Translations under genes and position numbers: made by a program
NCBI GenBank assembly: GCA_010015655.1
Contig: ML976657.1
Span: 1,365,654 to 1,429,653, forward strand
Source: Bimuria novae-zelandiae CBS 107.79
Lineage: Eukaryota; Ascomycota; Dothideomycetes; Pleosporales; Didymosphaeriaceae
Direction: 5' to 3'
Length of the DNA: 64,000 nucleotides
Shown: in pieces, positions 47,582-59,245 of the stretch
How the letters are laid out: each line of letters begins with the position of its first letter
How positions within the stretch are numbered: position 1 is the first letter of the stretch
Notes under the pieces: generated by a model
Seen by the model: the letters and a program-made list of their open reading frames with translations, nothing else
Told to the model about the DNA's origin: nothing
The model's database searches: none

Positions 47582-49055
47582 ACTGCTGAAGGAGCACAAA
47601 GATACCGAAGATCTACACACAAATCTGTAAAGAGCGACAAGAAAGCAAAAGTAAAAGAGTGAGCGACTTGAGAAAAGAAGAGAACGACTGAGGTTTCAAA
47701 CTCGTAAAATGAATGTAATAAACCCAATGGTGAAAGGGAGTGTAGATCGGACTTGCAACAAAGGACTTCGCACAACAACCGGGGCAATGACGCAGTCATA
47801 AAGCAAGGCCCCCGCCTGTGCCTCTCCCCTACCTCCACCCCCATTGTTCGAGATAACTAAATTTACCGATAAAGGCTCGTCGCTAAAATGAGCGCACCTG
47901 CGGGTTCCTGCATTCCCAAATGGAGGGGTGGAAAACAAACACGCGCCCGCATTGGTGTATCGCAAAGCGCCCTCGTACAGGCGCTCGCTTAGCGACTAGG
48001 GAGGGGATGAGCGGACTTATTTCGAAACAGGTGGCTGCGATGACTCTGCGGGCATTGCTGCACGCTGCAGGAGCACTGACAGCGATATGAGAGCGCGCAT
48101 TCCAAGATGCTTTGTGTGAGGTGAGATTACACCTCTTTCCGGGGCTCCACGCGATAAGGAGACTGCGCGGAATATGTGAGCATCATCTCTTCGGACGTAG
48201 ATGTGAGGTCGTCGGAGCATGTGTAGATGCCCGACGGTGTGGTCGTGTCGGCGAATTTTTATCTTATCCCTAGCCCAACATGCGGCATGGTGAACGATAG
48301 GGCGGTAAGCGTGATCGCCCGCTTCGCCTTGAGCCGCTCGTGTAACCGTGAGGAAGCCCTGCAATTTTTCTCCTGCACTGAGGGTGTTGTAAGCAGCGAT
48401 TGATTTGTTGGGAGGCTTTATGCTGCGTTTGAGGTGGGTGTTGTACAGCGAAGCTTCTCCCTTGGTAAGTTGATTACCGGTTAATTGCGAGAGAATCCCA
48501 GAACCTCAGAGGGCTGGTTCTCTTACATGCAGATGATGGTTGTACAAAGAAAAGATGGACGTTTTCATAAAATATTAATGGTTGTTAGCAGTCGTGCTGG
48601 AGTTGCAATTGGGAACAAGCGTACAGGAGAAAGCACAGTTCGAAGTATTTCTTCCTATTATTGACTCCACGCTGGGGAGAGTCTTTCAGCTACTTTCAAG
48701 CTATTATCAGCACCATCTCTTCCTTGATCCCTTAGATGCAAGTCTTAAAATCGCTTGCCTTTCGCGTGCGCATGCACGACATGTAAGCTCCAACAGTTCC
48801 GGCCTTCTCTTCACCGCAGAACAGATCTGCGTCACTAATAACCAACCGTACAAATACATATAATAATCGAACAACTCGACGTTGGAATTGCAACATATCA
48901 GAGCGCTTCTGGAAATCCGACCTAGGTCTAAGTATGGTTCGGTTGGCGCGCCGTTTTCCACCTCACTGCGAAGCCCATCTCTTCTTCTGAGCGTCGTTGG
49001 AGTAGGCTCATCTTCAGACCCTAGTAGTCCATAAGCCCTGCTTTCTTCTCTGTCG
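47582..49055. other. Intergenic region
   Basis: 1.47 kb between the DUF1996 gene promoter and the 3' end of the SET-BAH gene. Only short, shadow-like frames are present, and no tRNA or repeat is visible. Confidence 0.5.
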
Positions 49056-50836
49056 CTACGAATTTGACTCCACAGAGGTGGCAACAAGTGTCAGATCGAG
49101 CTCCTCAATCGGAGCTTCGGTTTCGTCGCGAGGACCGAGTGATCGGGGACCGTACCCTTGCACTACGTCGTCAAGCGCCTGGTCATGCTCGCCATTCGGA
49201 CCTTCGGTATGGCTGTCCCTTTGGGTTGTGCCGTCCAAGGAAAAAGAGCCCGACCGTCCACGGGAGTTGAAGAAGTTCGAATTTCGGCTGTAATCATTCC
49301 ACCCTGCAAAAAGGTCGTCGTCTGACGGTGTCTCTGATATCTCGATGATGTTGAGTAGACCCCGCCTGCGCTTAGTCAAAGGAGCAGAAGAGCCATCAGT
49401 AGAATCGGAACCCCTCCGGTAGTGCTTTACTGATGGTTTCTCTTCTTCGAGAGGCCGCTTGATTGTCGGTTTTAATTTCTTCTCTTTCTTCAAAGGCATG
49501 CCGATCGATCCCTTCAGCTTTAGGGGAATCTTGAACGCCTTCTCTTTTAGCTCAAGGTCCCACCGCCATATGCCGCGTATGCCGTTTTGTCTACTAAGAT
49601 AGCTTTCCGACGATCTCAGAACTGGCACGTTGGTGTACTCTTGTTTGATTGTATCGTACGATCTGTTATAACAGAGCACCCAGTCCCACCACCGAACCCC
49701 ACCCGGAACTTGATCAACGGTATTGTCGAATGGACTGATGATCTCGGTGCGGGCCATGATTTCCTCGCCGGTAATGATGCTGCTATGTTCACTCATTATA
49801 AGCTCCCATGGCTGGAAATTCGGATGCTTTCCCAGATATGCCTCAGGATACTGGACATCCTTTGGGAGTTGGCAAGGGTGGTAAATCCAGTGGACGCCGT
49901 AGTTGTCGTCTTCATATACTTGTGCGACGAGTCCAACCCAAACTTCCATAGCGTCGTCATTTTCGGGTTTGCCTCGGATGAGGACGTACTCGCCCACATT
50001 GAAGTCTTCATCCTCTGGAAGTTCTCGTTTCCACAACTCGTGCTCCTCAGTCATGTTCTCGAATCCTTTCCAATCGTTCCTTCGGTGTTGTGAGTAAAGG
50101 TGTTGTCAGATTGGAGAAACTAGGTTACTTACAAATATTCAGCGAAAATCTCTCCATTTCGAGGAATGTGCCGGATAGCATGCAAGCCTATGGATCGATC
50201 GTATGGTCCTTCGATAGTGAAGAACCGGGCATTCGCTTTAGTGCCTGGGGGTGGATGGTTGACCCAGTATGTCCAATTCTTAGGGTCGATCCCCTGTATG
50301 GACCAGTCTAATATTGCATTAGCCAGTGTCCATCCATGGTGAGAGGCAATGTTACCTTTACCAACACTAAATGCAGTCATGTCCTTTTCATCGTCTACCT
50401 GCTTATCAGGTAGGACGGCGCCAGTGTATCGCCCAATAAATTTCTGAGACTGGATAGGTTCAGTGGCGAATAAACCATTCCCTGCGCCCCGGATGCTCGA
50501 CTTTTTGATAACGAGGTGTTTGATAGTTTTCGCTGGCCAGATGTTGGAGCATTTTTCGGTACATTGGCCTCGTCTGCACTTGGCCGGGACACACTCCCGG
50601 CCGTACTCGCGACAAACACATCCAGATGTTATCCCGCAAGATTTCTCGCAGAGGCAATACGGGAACCTGTGTCTGCAGTCTTTTGGGCATTTGCATCCTT
50701 CTCTGCATGTGGTTAGGTTACTCCTACAGGGGCAGGATCTACCACATGTACCCTCATGGTCGCATGTGAAAATGCCAGATTGCTCCAGTGAATTCTTAAT
50801 GTTTCGGTAGTCGGGCGATGTGAGGTCGATGGGCAT
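49056..50836 (-). CDS. CXC-SET-BAH protein, E(z)/KMT6-class histone methyltransferase domain fused to BAH
   Basis: Two exons, 50836-50133 and 50079-49056, joined over a 53-nt intron (GTAAGT..AG) that keeps the frame, giving 575 residues. Residues ~24-96 form a Cys-rich CXC region (CREGCKCPKDCRHRFPYC, then CGITSGCVC and RECVPAKC) that aligns with the pre-SET CXC domain of Enhancer of zeste. Residues ~105-234 are a SET domain: KHLVIKKSSIRGAGNGLFA, the NH pair at 203-204 (YWVNHPPPG) and a C-terminal Tyr234. The E(z) segments RFANHS and FFDY are altered (YWVNHP and FAEY). Residues ~255-380 are a BAH domain (FNVGEYVLIRG, VHWIYHPCQLP, ELIMSEHSSIITG), and the tail is basic and disordered. The SANT and other N-terminal PRC2-binding regions of E(z) are absent. 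The likely role is chromatin methylation and/or reading. Confidence 0.85.
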
Positions 50837-51930
50837 GGCTGAGAAGTGCCCCGGTACAAGTGCAGGTCGCGCAGGTAGCGCGGTAACCTCGGATGGTACC
50901 CCTAAGACTCCTTTCGACCTTCCAGCTTAAGGATTGCACGCTGGCACGGGTAGTAATAGACAGCAGTAGAAGATCGCGTTGACTTGGCGGGGGCTGGGAC
51001 GCGTTCTCGGGAAAAGGTCGGGGGCACCGCCACAGGTTAACGTGACAATGAGGGCCTCAAGTTGCGACACGAATTTGCAGGCATGCGGCCCTTTCTTGGA
51101 AAGGACAGACTTTGAAAGGCGGAAGCTCATACAGTGCTTCAATGGCTAGGAGGGTGAATCGGCACAGCGTTGACTGAGACATACAAGTGGGTGATGGGCG
51201 TGTGCATGTACCTTGATGCAGGAACGCGAAACCGCGCGAAGCTGCGCGCTAGGAATACACAATGATATCACGTGTCGGAACGTGGATCACCCACCTCAGC
51301 TGGGAACGGCTATTTCACTCTCAAGTGTTGACTGAGAGAGCCTGTGCCATTTCGACAGCACTATCCTCGATCTATTCAAAATGTTCAACTTGCAATCTGG
51401 GCTCCTTGCCCTCGACACCCTCGAACTCATCGCCGAAGTTGACTTATCGTCGAACTGTGGTTGCGCTTTTTAATGAGAAGAGTTATCTCGCGAGATATAT
51501 AGTTGCGTATAAGATCTAACATATACAGAACTATAGATTGTAAATATTCAGAAACTGTACTTAAATATTGCATCTGCCCTTATAAACACCTCTAGAGAAG
51601 CGCTTGCGTTTGAAGCACATGGTTTGTTGGAGACCCTCGCAATCGGGATTGTAAACATACTTTGTTAAGCAATCAAACTCGTAGGCATCTTTGCGAATGC
51701 CTTTACGTCTGTCGGATTAGCAAAGCCATCGGCAGGCGCTTGGTATCCCGCGCGCAAGGAGAACACAACGAGATCGAATCTTCGGACTTCTTTACAATAG
51801 CTAGAATATGTTGAGACGTTTGATTTGGCGGTGCCCTCCCTCCCCTTGTATTGGACATGCCGTATCTTACATTGTTATACAAGTACACAGCCCAGAATGG
51901 CTCGGTCGAGAATCGACATGCACGGAGTAT
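50837..51930. other. Intergenic region
   Basis: About 1.1 kb between SET-BAH (its promoter) and the 3' end of ZIM17. No supported gene is seen. Confidence 0.5.
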
Positions 51931-52599
51931 CTATGATGATTTCGTTGAACCAGGCGACTCTGTCAAAGTGCCTTCGGGGGCGTCAGGATCGCTTTTCGTA
52001 TTGGAGTTTGGATGGAAGTGCGCCGAGCGCGGCGAGCTGGAACCGTCGTCCCAAAATTCAACATCTCCTTCGGCGCCTAGGGCACCCCTCTTCACAAGGT
52101 CGCCCTTCTCGCGCATAATGTCTTCTAGGGTCACGGCTTTGTCGGAGAATATCTACCAGAAGTCAGCGACTACCCTTAAGCAATCGTAAGCTGTGCCTAC
52201 CTTCATATGGTCGCTGATTAGGTGCCTGTTCTTGCAACCAGGACACGATATCAGAACCGTGCCGTGGTGGTACCCCTGTTGGGACACACGGTGGGACGAG
52301 CGCGTGCTACAGGCTTTGCAGGTGAAAGTGAGCTCATAGGCGGGCACTTGGTCGCGGTCCAGGCGTGACGGCGGGGCCTGCGTCGTCGTGCCGGGAGAGT
52401 TGCTTGATGATGTCGATTCGAATCGTATGCCAGTCCGAGGCAGGCGCTGTCCCGCAATATTGGGCAACAACGGGCGCGTCGACGTTCGCGGTGGATGGAA
52501 AAGTCGCTTGGGCATCGGAATGCATTCCGGCATCTGCGCAACTCGGGGCGCCCATGGCCGCGCAAGGCAGCGCAGCAGTGATGATGGAGCAGGCGGCAT
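51931..52599 (-). CDS. ZIM17: Mitochondrial DNL zinc-finger chaperone partner Zim17/Hep1
   Basis: Two exons, 52599-52201 and 52152-51931, give 206 residues across a 48-nt phase-0 intron. The DNL zinc finger is unmistakable: Cys94 and Cys97 in [10 protein letters not shown], the [14 protein letters not shown] segment with Cys119 and Cys122, and [11 protein letters not shown], continued in exon 2 by the [17 protein letters not shown] segment. The first ~80 residues are basic and Ser/Pro-rich, as expected for a mitochondrial presequence. Zim17/Hep1 keeps the mitochondrial Hsp70 (Ssc1) soluble and supports protein import and Fe-S cluster assembly. The acidic tail after the zinc finger is low complexity. 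It is divergent from cullin-3. Confidence 0.94.
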
Positions 52600-53072
52600 C
52601 GTGTGGATAATGGCGTAGATAATGGCCTGTGTTGGACGTACAAGATGGAGGAGGACTGCAACTGCACGGCTTGATGGGGCAAAAGTCCAAGCTGAGGAGG
52701 GCTCTCACACTCGGGGGCGCTCGGACCGACTTCGTCATCTGGTTGCGGCGGATGGGAGATCCCCGCAGAGCCTACCTACTTAGTATACCTACCTACCTTA
52801 GCCTCCCACCTTCATTCACGCTCACTCTCACGCGCCTCACTCTGCGCAGGTCCCTCCCTGCTCCTCAACCACACCGCGCCTGCGCAGGTCCCCTCTTATC
52901 CGCCCCACACACCGCGCCTACCCAGGTACCGTCCCTGTTCACGAGCCCCAGCAACGGTGCAGTGATCAATTCACGCACCCATCACCAGGGCAACCTCTAC
53001 ACGCGCCAGCGTGACCGCCAGGCACAGACTGCCCAAGTGTAAAGAGCAGACGGAGAGTAAAAGTCGGAGGCA
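52600..53072. promoter_or_regulatory. Divergent promoter region ZIM17 / CUL3
   Basis: 473 bases between divergent start codons. Two near-identical copies of a TGCGCAGGTCCC segment lie near 52843 and 52883, and pyrimidine-rich tracts run towards the cullin start. Their function is unknown. Confidence 0.5.
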
Positions 53073-55807
53073 TGATTGCGGGACGGGGACGCCAGCGGAT
53101 ACGCCCGCCACGACGAGTAAGTTGTCACCCTTCACCATTCTCTAACACATACAACTGCCTGCTTCACCCTCACCCGTGACCCCGCCCCAGGCCTCGGCCA
53201 GCAGCATGTCGTACGGCATCAAACCCACAATGAAGATTCCTAACCGTTACAAGGGCCTCCACGGCGACGAGGTCGACTTCGACAACACGTGGGTGACCAT
53301 CGAGGCTGCCTTTCGCGAAATCCACACCAAGAATGCCTCGCGCCTGTCGTACGAGGAGCTGTACCGCCACGCCTATAGGATAGTGCTGAAGAAAAAGGGC
53401 GAGCAGCTGTACAAGAACGTGCACGATTTCGAGAAGCGCTGGCTTAGTAGCGAGGTCCGCGGCGATCTGCAGCAATTGCTGTCACCAAGTCTACTTGCGG
53501 ACCCGCAGAGCGTGGCCAGCACGACGGCCAACGAGCGACGAGTCTCCGGCGAGAAGTTCCTCAAAGGCCTCAAGCAGGCGTGGGGCGACCACCAAGTATG
53601 CATGAGCATGCTGGCTGATGTGCTGATGTACATGGTGAGTGCGCCGTCTTTTCCCCTTCTAATAATTCGATGGCTAATGCGGAACGGAATAAGGATCGCG
53701 TCTATTGCCAGGACCACCGTCGTCCTTCCATCTACACCGCCGCCATGTTCTTGTTCCGAGACGAGATCTTAAAGTCCCCGCTGTCTCCCGGTGACGAACG
53801 CGACCTTCTTGGACTCCTCAACCATGTTATCCTCGAGCAAATCCAGATGGAACGCGATGGCGACGTGATTGACAAGCATCTTATCAAGTCCTGCGTGCAT
53901 ATGCTTGACGGACTGTATGCCGACGACCTGGAGTCAGAAGATCAGCGTCTATACCATGTCTCGTTCGAGAAAGCGTACTTAGAGACCAGCCGGACTTTCT
54001 ACCACGCTGAATCAGAGCTCATGCTGCAGGAGTCAGACGCTGGCGCTTACTGCAAGCGCGCAAAGAAGCGGATACACGAAGAAGAAGACCGATGTCGGGC
54101 CACACTGATGGAGTCGACCACGTTCAAGATCCGCGAGGTAGTAGAAGCGGAACTCATTGAAGGCCGCATCCACGATCTGGTCACCATGGACAGCGGTGTC
54201 CATTTCATGATCGACAACGACAGGATGGATGAGCTAAACCTAATCTACGATCTGAACGCACGCGTCGACGATAGAAAGTCTGAAGTGACCCGGGCCATTC
54301 AGAGGCGCATCATGGCCATGGGCATCGAGATCAACAACGAAGCGCTTGCAGCGTCGCAAGCGCCTGCCCCAGCGCCGCCACCCAATGCGGAAGGTGGAGA
54401 TAAATCGCGGCTAACACAAGAAAAGAACGTGAATATGCAGACCGTTGCTGCCATTAAATGGGTCGACGACGTTCTTGCCCTCAAAGACAAATTCGATAAG
54501 ATCTGGCGGGAATCATTCGAGTCGGATAGTCTACTGGACACGGCTATGTTTAACAGTTTCCGCGACTTCATCAATTCCACGTCTTTCCCCCGCGCTTCTG
54601 AATACATCTCGCTCTTCATCGACGACAACATGAAGAAGGGAATCAAGGGAAAGACTGACAATGAAATTGACCAGGTGCTGGACAAAGCCATCACGCTGAT
54701 CAAGTACGTGCAGGACAAGGATTTGTTTGAGCGTTACTACAAGAAACACTTGTGTAAACGTCTGATAATGAACAAGTCAGTGTCGAACGAGGTGGAGAAA
54801 CAGATGGTTGAGAAGATGAAGCAGGAACTCGGACCTAGCTTCACCTCCAAACTCGATGCAATGTTCAAGGACATGTCCATTTCTCACGACCTTACAAACG
54901 GGTACAAGAACCACGTCCAGGGCCTGGGCGACCGCGATCCGAACAGGATAGACCTTTCCATCAACGTCTTAACAAAGACGACCTGGCCATTAGAGTCTCT
55001 CGGTGGTTCGGGCGATGGCCATGAAGACAATCGGCCCCAGTGCAATTTCCCAGCGGCCGTGGACAAAGTCAAGCGCGGATTTGAGCAGTACTATGCCGAG
55101 AAGCATTCCGGACGGCAGCTCACCTGGCTTCCAAACATGGGATCAGCAGACATCAAAGCTGTGTTCCCCAAGGTTCCTCATAAGGGCGGAATATTAAAAG
55201 AGCGTCGGCACGAGCTCAACGTGTCAACCTACGCCATGGTCATCCTTCTGCTGTTCAACGAGCTTCCTGCTGACCAAAGCTTGACCTTCGAAGAGATTCA
55301 AGCGCAAACAAACATTCCTAAGCTTGATCTGAAGCGCAATCTGCAGTCGCTGGCTGTCGCTCCTCGAACGCGCATCTTGATCAAGGAGCCTATGTCCAAG
55401 GAAGTAAAACCGGACGACAAATTCTACTTCAACGAAGGCTTCAAGGGGAGCTTCGTGAAGATCAAGGTCGGTGTCGTCGCTACCGGGAACAAGGTTGAGA
55501 GCGATCAGCAGCGGAAGGAGACGGAGGAGCGGAACGACAAGGACCGCGAATACGTCACCGAGGCTGCTCTTGTCCGTATCATGAAGTATGTCTAGCACCG
55601 GTGTAGAGCATGTACAGTCGCTAATCATTTGACAGGCAACGCCAGGTGTTTGCGCATCAACAGCTCATCCTCGAGACGATCAACATGCTCGCCTCCCGGT
55701 TCAAGCCTGAGGTCAGCATGATCAAGCGGAAAATCGAATCGCTCATTGAGCGCGAGTATCTCGAGCGCGTCGAAGGATCGTCGGATGATTACCGGTATCT
55801 AGCGTAG
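53073..55807 (+). CDS. CUL3: Cullin-3, scaffold of BTB-type ubiquitin ligases
   Basis: Four exons: 53073-53117, 53191-53634, 53694-55585 and 55636-55807, for 850 residues. The N-terminal cullin repeats hold FDNTWVTIEAAFREI, the BTB-adaptor surface. The cullin homology domain contains KYVQDKDLFERYYKKHLCKR and is followed by the WHB domain. The neddylation motif is ALVRIMK, with Lys794 split by the last intron, and the protein ends in the usual YRYLA. CUL3 binds BTB proteins and the RING protein Rbx1 and is activated by Nedd8. A Pro/Ala-rich insertion near residue 395 is unusual for animal CUL3 but acceptable in fungi. The first exon encodes only 15 residues; its ATG is the best start, and Met in exon 2 (MSYGIKP) is the alternative. 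Confidence 0.93.
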
Positions 55808-56338
55808 TCGAGCGATACTGGTTGGTGTTATCTGGGAGGGTTTGATTTGTATCGTTTATCATCTACTGCATGCGTGCATAGGGACGTGGCGCCTGGTGTC
55901 TATGAGGTTCAAATAGCCGGCTCTCCTATGGTAGCGAGGTGGCTGGGCTTTGCTTGGAGTGTCTAGCTACTGCATTGCTGGCGCTCAGGCGTTATAGTAG
56001 GAGGAAATTGGAAGGTATGATTAGGATCCTGTGGAGGATGGAGAATGCTTATAGCATGGGCAAGTACGGTGAGGCAATGCTCCGTGAGCACTTCCTTGGC
56101 ATTGGAGAACGGAGGGAATAGGAACCATCAGACTTGACGTTGCTTCCAAGAATGTTACGCGAGGGAAGAGTCGTGACAGGATCATAATTTCGCAAGACTA
56201 TAAACATGCAAATCTAACCAGGGCAGCTCGCCCCCTCTATGCACCCCGCTGTCCAGCCCACTCTAAAATTCAACGCAAATCTGCACCAAACTACATATCC
56301 CCACCACTCTACGCAGAAATCAACACCTCCCCCTCCCC
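55808..56338. other. Convergent intergenic spacer
   Basis: 530 bases between cullin-3 and the phosphomutase, convergent. A 60-codon frame at 55939-56121 has no coding support. Confidence 0.5.
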
Positions 56339-58114
56339 TCACGCACGCTTCAACCCATTCTCCTCCGGCCGAAACCACTCCCTCAGCAAATCCCCCAACA
56401 CCTCATTCGCCGCCTTCTTCGCCTCCTCGCTACTCGTCCCCACACACTCAATATACAGCTTAATCTTCGGCTCCGTCCCCGACCCCCTTACCGTGAACCG
56501 CGCCGTCTCCCCCATCTCGCACGTAATCATCTGCGCGCTCCTATCCACCGGTAACTCCGGGGCGTGGTCTTCACGCGTAGAAGCGGAGTCGTACCCCGTG
56601 GTGAGATTGCGCCAGCGCGTTATCTTGCGGGAGCCTAATTGCGTAGGGTACGGGGCGGGGGCACCGAGGGCGCGGATAGCGGTGAACACCTTCGTCGTGG
56701 TCGCGCTAGAGGGGGAAACGAGATATGTATTCGCGTCCTCGAAGAATCCTAATTTCTCGTAGAGTCTTTGTAGCTGGGTGTATGGGGTAAGGTTTTGAGA
56801 GGACCAGTAAGAAGTGGCGGTTAAGAAAACGGCGGCTGCGGAAATGGAGTCTTTATCGTGCACGGTCTGCGGGATCATGTACCCGAGGGCTTCTTCGAAG
56901 GCGAAGAGCACGGTGTAGCCAGAGTGCGAGAGGTCGCGCGCGGTGTTGCCGAGCCATTTGAAGCCGGTGAGGGTTTCGCTGTAGTGGATGCCTTCGCGCT
57001 CCGCGAGGGCGGACAGCATGCGGGAGGAGACGGTTGAGGCGAGCATGGCGAGTTGGCCCCGCGGGGTGGAGGGAGGCGTGCGCGAGAGGAGGTAGGAGGC
57101 GAGGAGGATGCCGAGCTGGTTTCCGGTGAAGATGTGCCATTTTCCGTTGACCTTTTCGGCGGCGGCGAGGCGGTCGGCGTCGGGGTCGCTGGCGAGGATG
57201 AGCGGGATCGAGGAGGCGTCCGCGGTGGCGATAGCGAGGTCCAGGGCGCCTTTTTCCTCGGGGTTGGGGAACTTGACGGTGGGGAAGTCGGGGTCGGGCT
57301 GCGCTTGTGAGGCAACGACGACCATTTGTGAGGCGATTCCGAGGTCTTCGACGCAGCGTTGCATAGCGCGGAGGCCGACGCCGTGCATAGGCGTGTATAC
57401 GAATCTGAGGTTCGGGTCCATCTTGACGGGGGCATGGTCTTCTGGGTGGGCGGCGTACTGGATGGCTTTGTGGTAGCGGTCGCGGACGAGGCCGAGGGAA
57501 CCTTCGACCAGGAGGCTGGGCTCATCGATGACAGACGTATCCCAGCTCACGGGCTCGAGATTCTCTAGGATAGCCTTTGCGATGCCAGCATCGTGTGGGG
57601 GAATGATCTGGCAGCCGTTCTCCCAGTACACCTTGTACCCATTGTCGCGCGCAGGATTATGGCTCGCCGTGACCATGACGCCCGCGACAGCACCGAGCTC
57701 CCTCACGCCAAACGGCACGAGCGGCGTATGGCTGGGCGTCTCATACCACCAGACCTTGAAGCCCTTTGCGACGAAGGCGACGGCGGCGAGCTTTGCGAAC
57801 TTCTCCGAGTTGTGGCGAGCATCGCGGCCGATGACGACGCCGCGCTTCTTTGCATCTTTTTCTGTGTCCAGGAGATATGCAGCGAGGCCCTGCGAGGCTT
57901 GGATCACGGTGAGGGAGTTCATGCACGCGAAGCCCGCCTGCATGGGTCCGCGCAGACCCGCGGTGCCAAAGGCGATGCGCGGGCGGAGGCGACGCTCCAG
58001 CTCGGCGGCATCGCCTTGGACGAGGGCTCTGTAGATTTCATCACGCGTGAATTTGTCCTTGTCCAGGCGCAGCCATTCCTCTGCTAACTCTTTGAGATCG
58101 GGTGATACGCCCAT
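56339..58114 (-). CDS. Phosphohexomutase of the PGM2/phosphopentomutase type
   Basis: Single exon of 591 residues. The alpha-D-phosphohexomutase fold is complete: FGTAGLRGPM near 49-58, catalytic phosphoserine Ser151 in VTASHNPARDNGYK, the metal loop DPDADR at 310-315, the sugar-recognition region (FKWLGNTARDL and FAFEEALGYMI), and the phosphate-binding loop GSGTEPKIKLY near 548. The arrangement and length fit the PGM2/PGM2L1 branch (phosphopentomutase, or yeast Prm15/Pgm3) rather than the shorter PGM1 branch. The enzyme interconverts ribose-1-P and ribose-5-P or glucose-1-P and glucose-6-P. The 3' part switches from C-ending to G-ending codons around 56540. Confidence 0.92.
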   Translation of the reverse strand: MGVSPDLKELAEEWLRLDKDKFTRDEIYRALVQGDAAELERRLRPRIAFGTAGLRGPMQAGFACMNSLTVIQASQGLAAYLLDTEKDAKKRGVVIGRDARHNSEKFAKLAAVAFVAKGFKVWWYETPSHTPLVPFGVRELGAVAGVMVTASHNPARDNGYKVYWENGCQIIPPHDAGIAKAILENLEPVSWDTSVIDEPSLLVEGSLGLVRDRYHKAIQYAAHPEDHAPVKMDPNLRFVYTPMHGVGLRAMQRCVEDLGIASQMVVVASQAQPDPDFPTVKFPNPEEKGALDLAIATADASSIPLILASDPDADRLAAAEKVNGKWHIFTGNQLGILLASYLLSRTPPSTPRGQLAMLASTVSSRMLSALAEREGIHYSETLTGFKWLGNTARDLSHSGYTVLFAFEEALGYMIPQTVHDKDSISAAAVFLTATSYWSSQNLTPYTQLQRLYEKLGFFEDANTYLVSPSSATTTKVFTAIRALGAPAPYPTQLGSRKITRWRNLTTGYDSASTREDHAPELPVDRSAQMITCEMGETARFTVRGSGTEPKIKLYIECVGTSSEEAKKAANEVLGDLLREWFRPEENGLKRA

Positions 58115-58696
58115 AGTGGCCTCTGGAGTTTTACAACACGTTTGCTTGGTGGTATATCGGACGGGTGTTTCGAGGGTTCATGCAGAGTAGAGGGAGGTTC
58201 AAGGGGAGGATTTATGCCCTTTTCTACGTCACGCTATTGTGGTGAGGCTCCAAAACCTTACGGGCCAAGTGACTGTTGTGGGCAGTCGGTGATGGTTCGG
58301 GTCGGTCGGAGGGCGCCGCCACGCATTGATTACCGAACTGTGGAATAGGCAGCTGCCACCGGTTTGTCAGTGTCTAGAATGTGGGTGTGACAGCGTCCAC
58401 GATGGGAGGGTTGCAAGATGCTCGAGGCTGCTGCGATGTCTCAGGTTCAACGGTTTACACGTGGGGCTGGCCTGAGGTGTGAGCGTTTGTGTGGCCCAAG
58501 CTTCAAACGGTGGGATGATCTGTCTCCCGAGATTCCGTTCAACTCCACACGAAGAGGAAGAGGAGGAGTCGTGTCTTTACTGATAGGTGCAAGCGATGCG
58601 TTGATCCTCTTGTCCTTTGCTCCTTCCAGCTCCTGCGCATGCTCTGAAGGAGCTCCCGTACACACACCAATTTGACTTCCTCCAAGTGCAGCGAAT
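58115..58696. other. Divergent intergenic region
   Basis: 582 bases between divergent starts of the phosphomutase and the desaturase. No distinct element is seen. Confidence 0.5.
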
Positions 58697-59203
58697 ATGG
58701 CCGCGCAGGCACGCAAGACTCAGATACTGAGCCGGCGAGAGATTGAGGGCCTGATCGCCGAGGGACGCCACATTGTGATGGTAGACCAGAAGGTGTTGAA
58801 GGTGGACGCCTGGCTGCCATATCACCCGGGCGGTGACAAGGCCATCAAGCACATGGTGGGCCGCGATGCCACCGACGAGGTGCAGCGGTAAGTCTGTCTA
58901 CACACGCGCAATGGCTCACTACTAATGTCTCGGTCGCAGCTTCCACTCGGCGCAGACACTCGAGCTCACCAATCGCTACCAAATTGGCCGCATCGAGGGC
59001 CACTGGCTCAACTTCGTACCGCCGATCCAGGGAGGCAAGTTCAGGACGCGGGAAGAACTGGACAAAATCTCAGAGGAGGAGTACCTGGAGTCGTGCTCTT
59101 CGGAGCAAGAGTCGGCCAGCGCTGCCTCGTCGGCTGCCCAGAGCCCCATCTTCGAGCCTGCAGACCAGCCCGCCTCTGGCCTCCGCAAGCGCCATGTGTC
59201 GCC

Positions 59204-59245
<42 letters not shown>

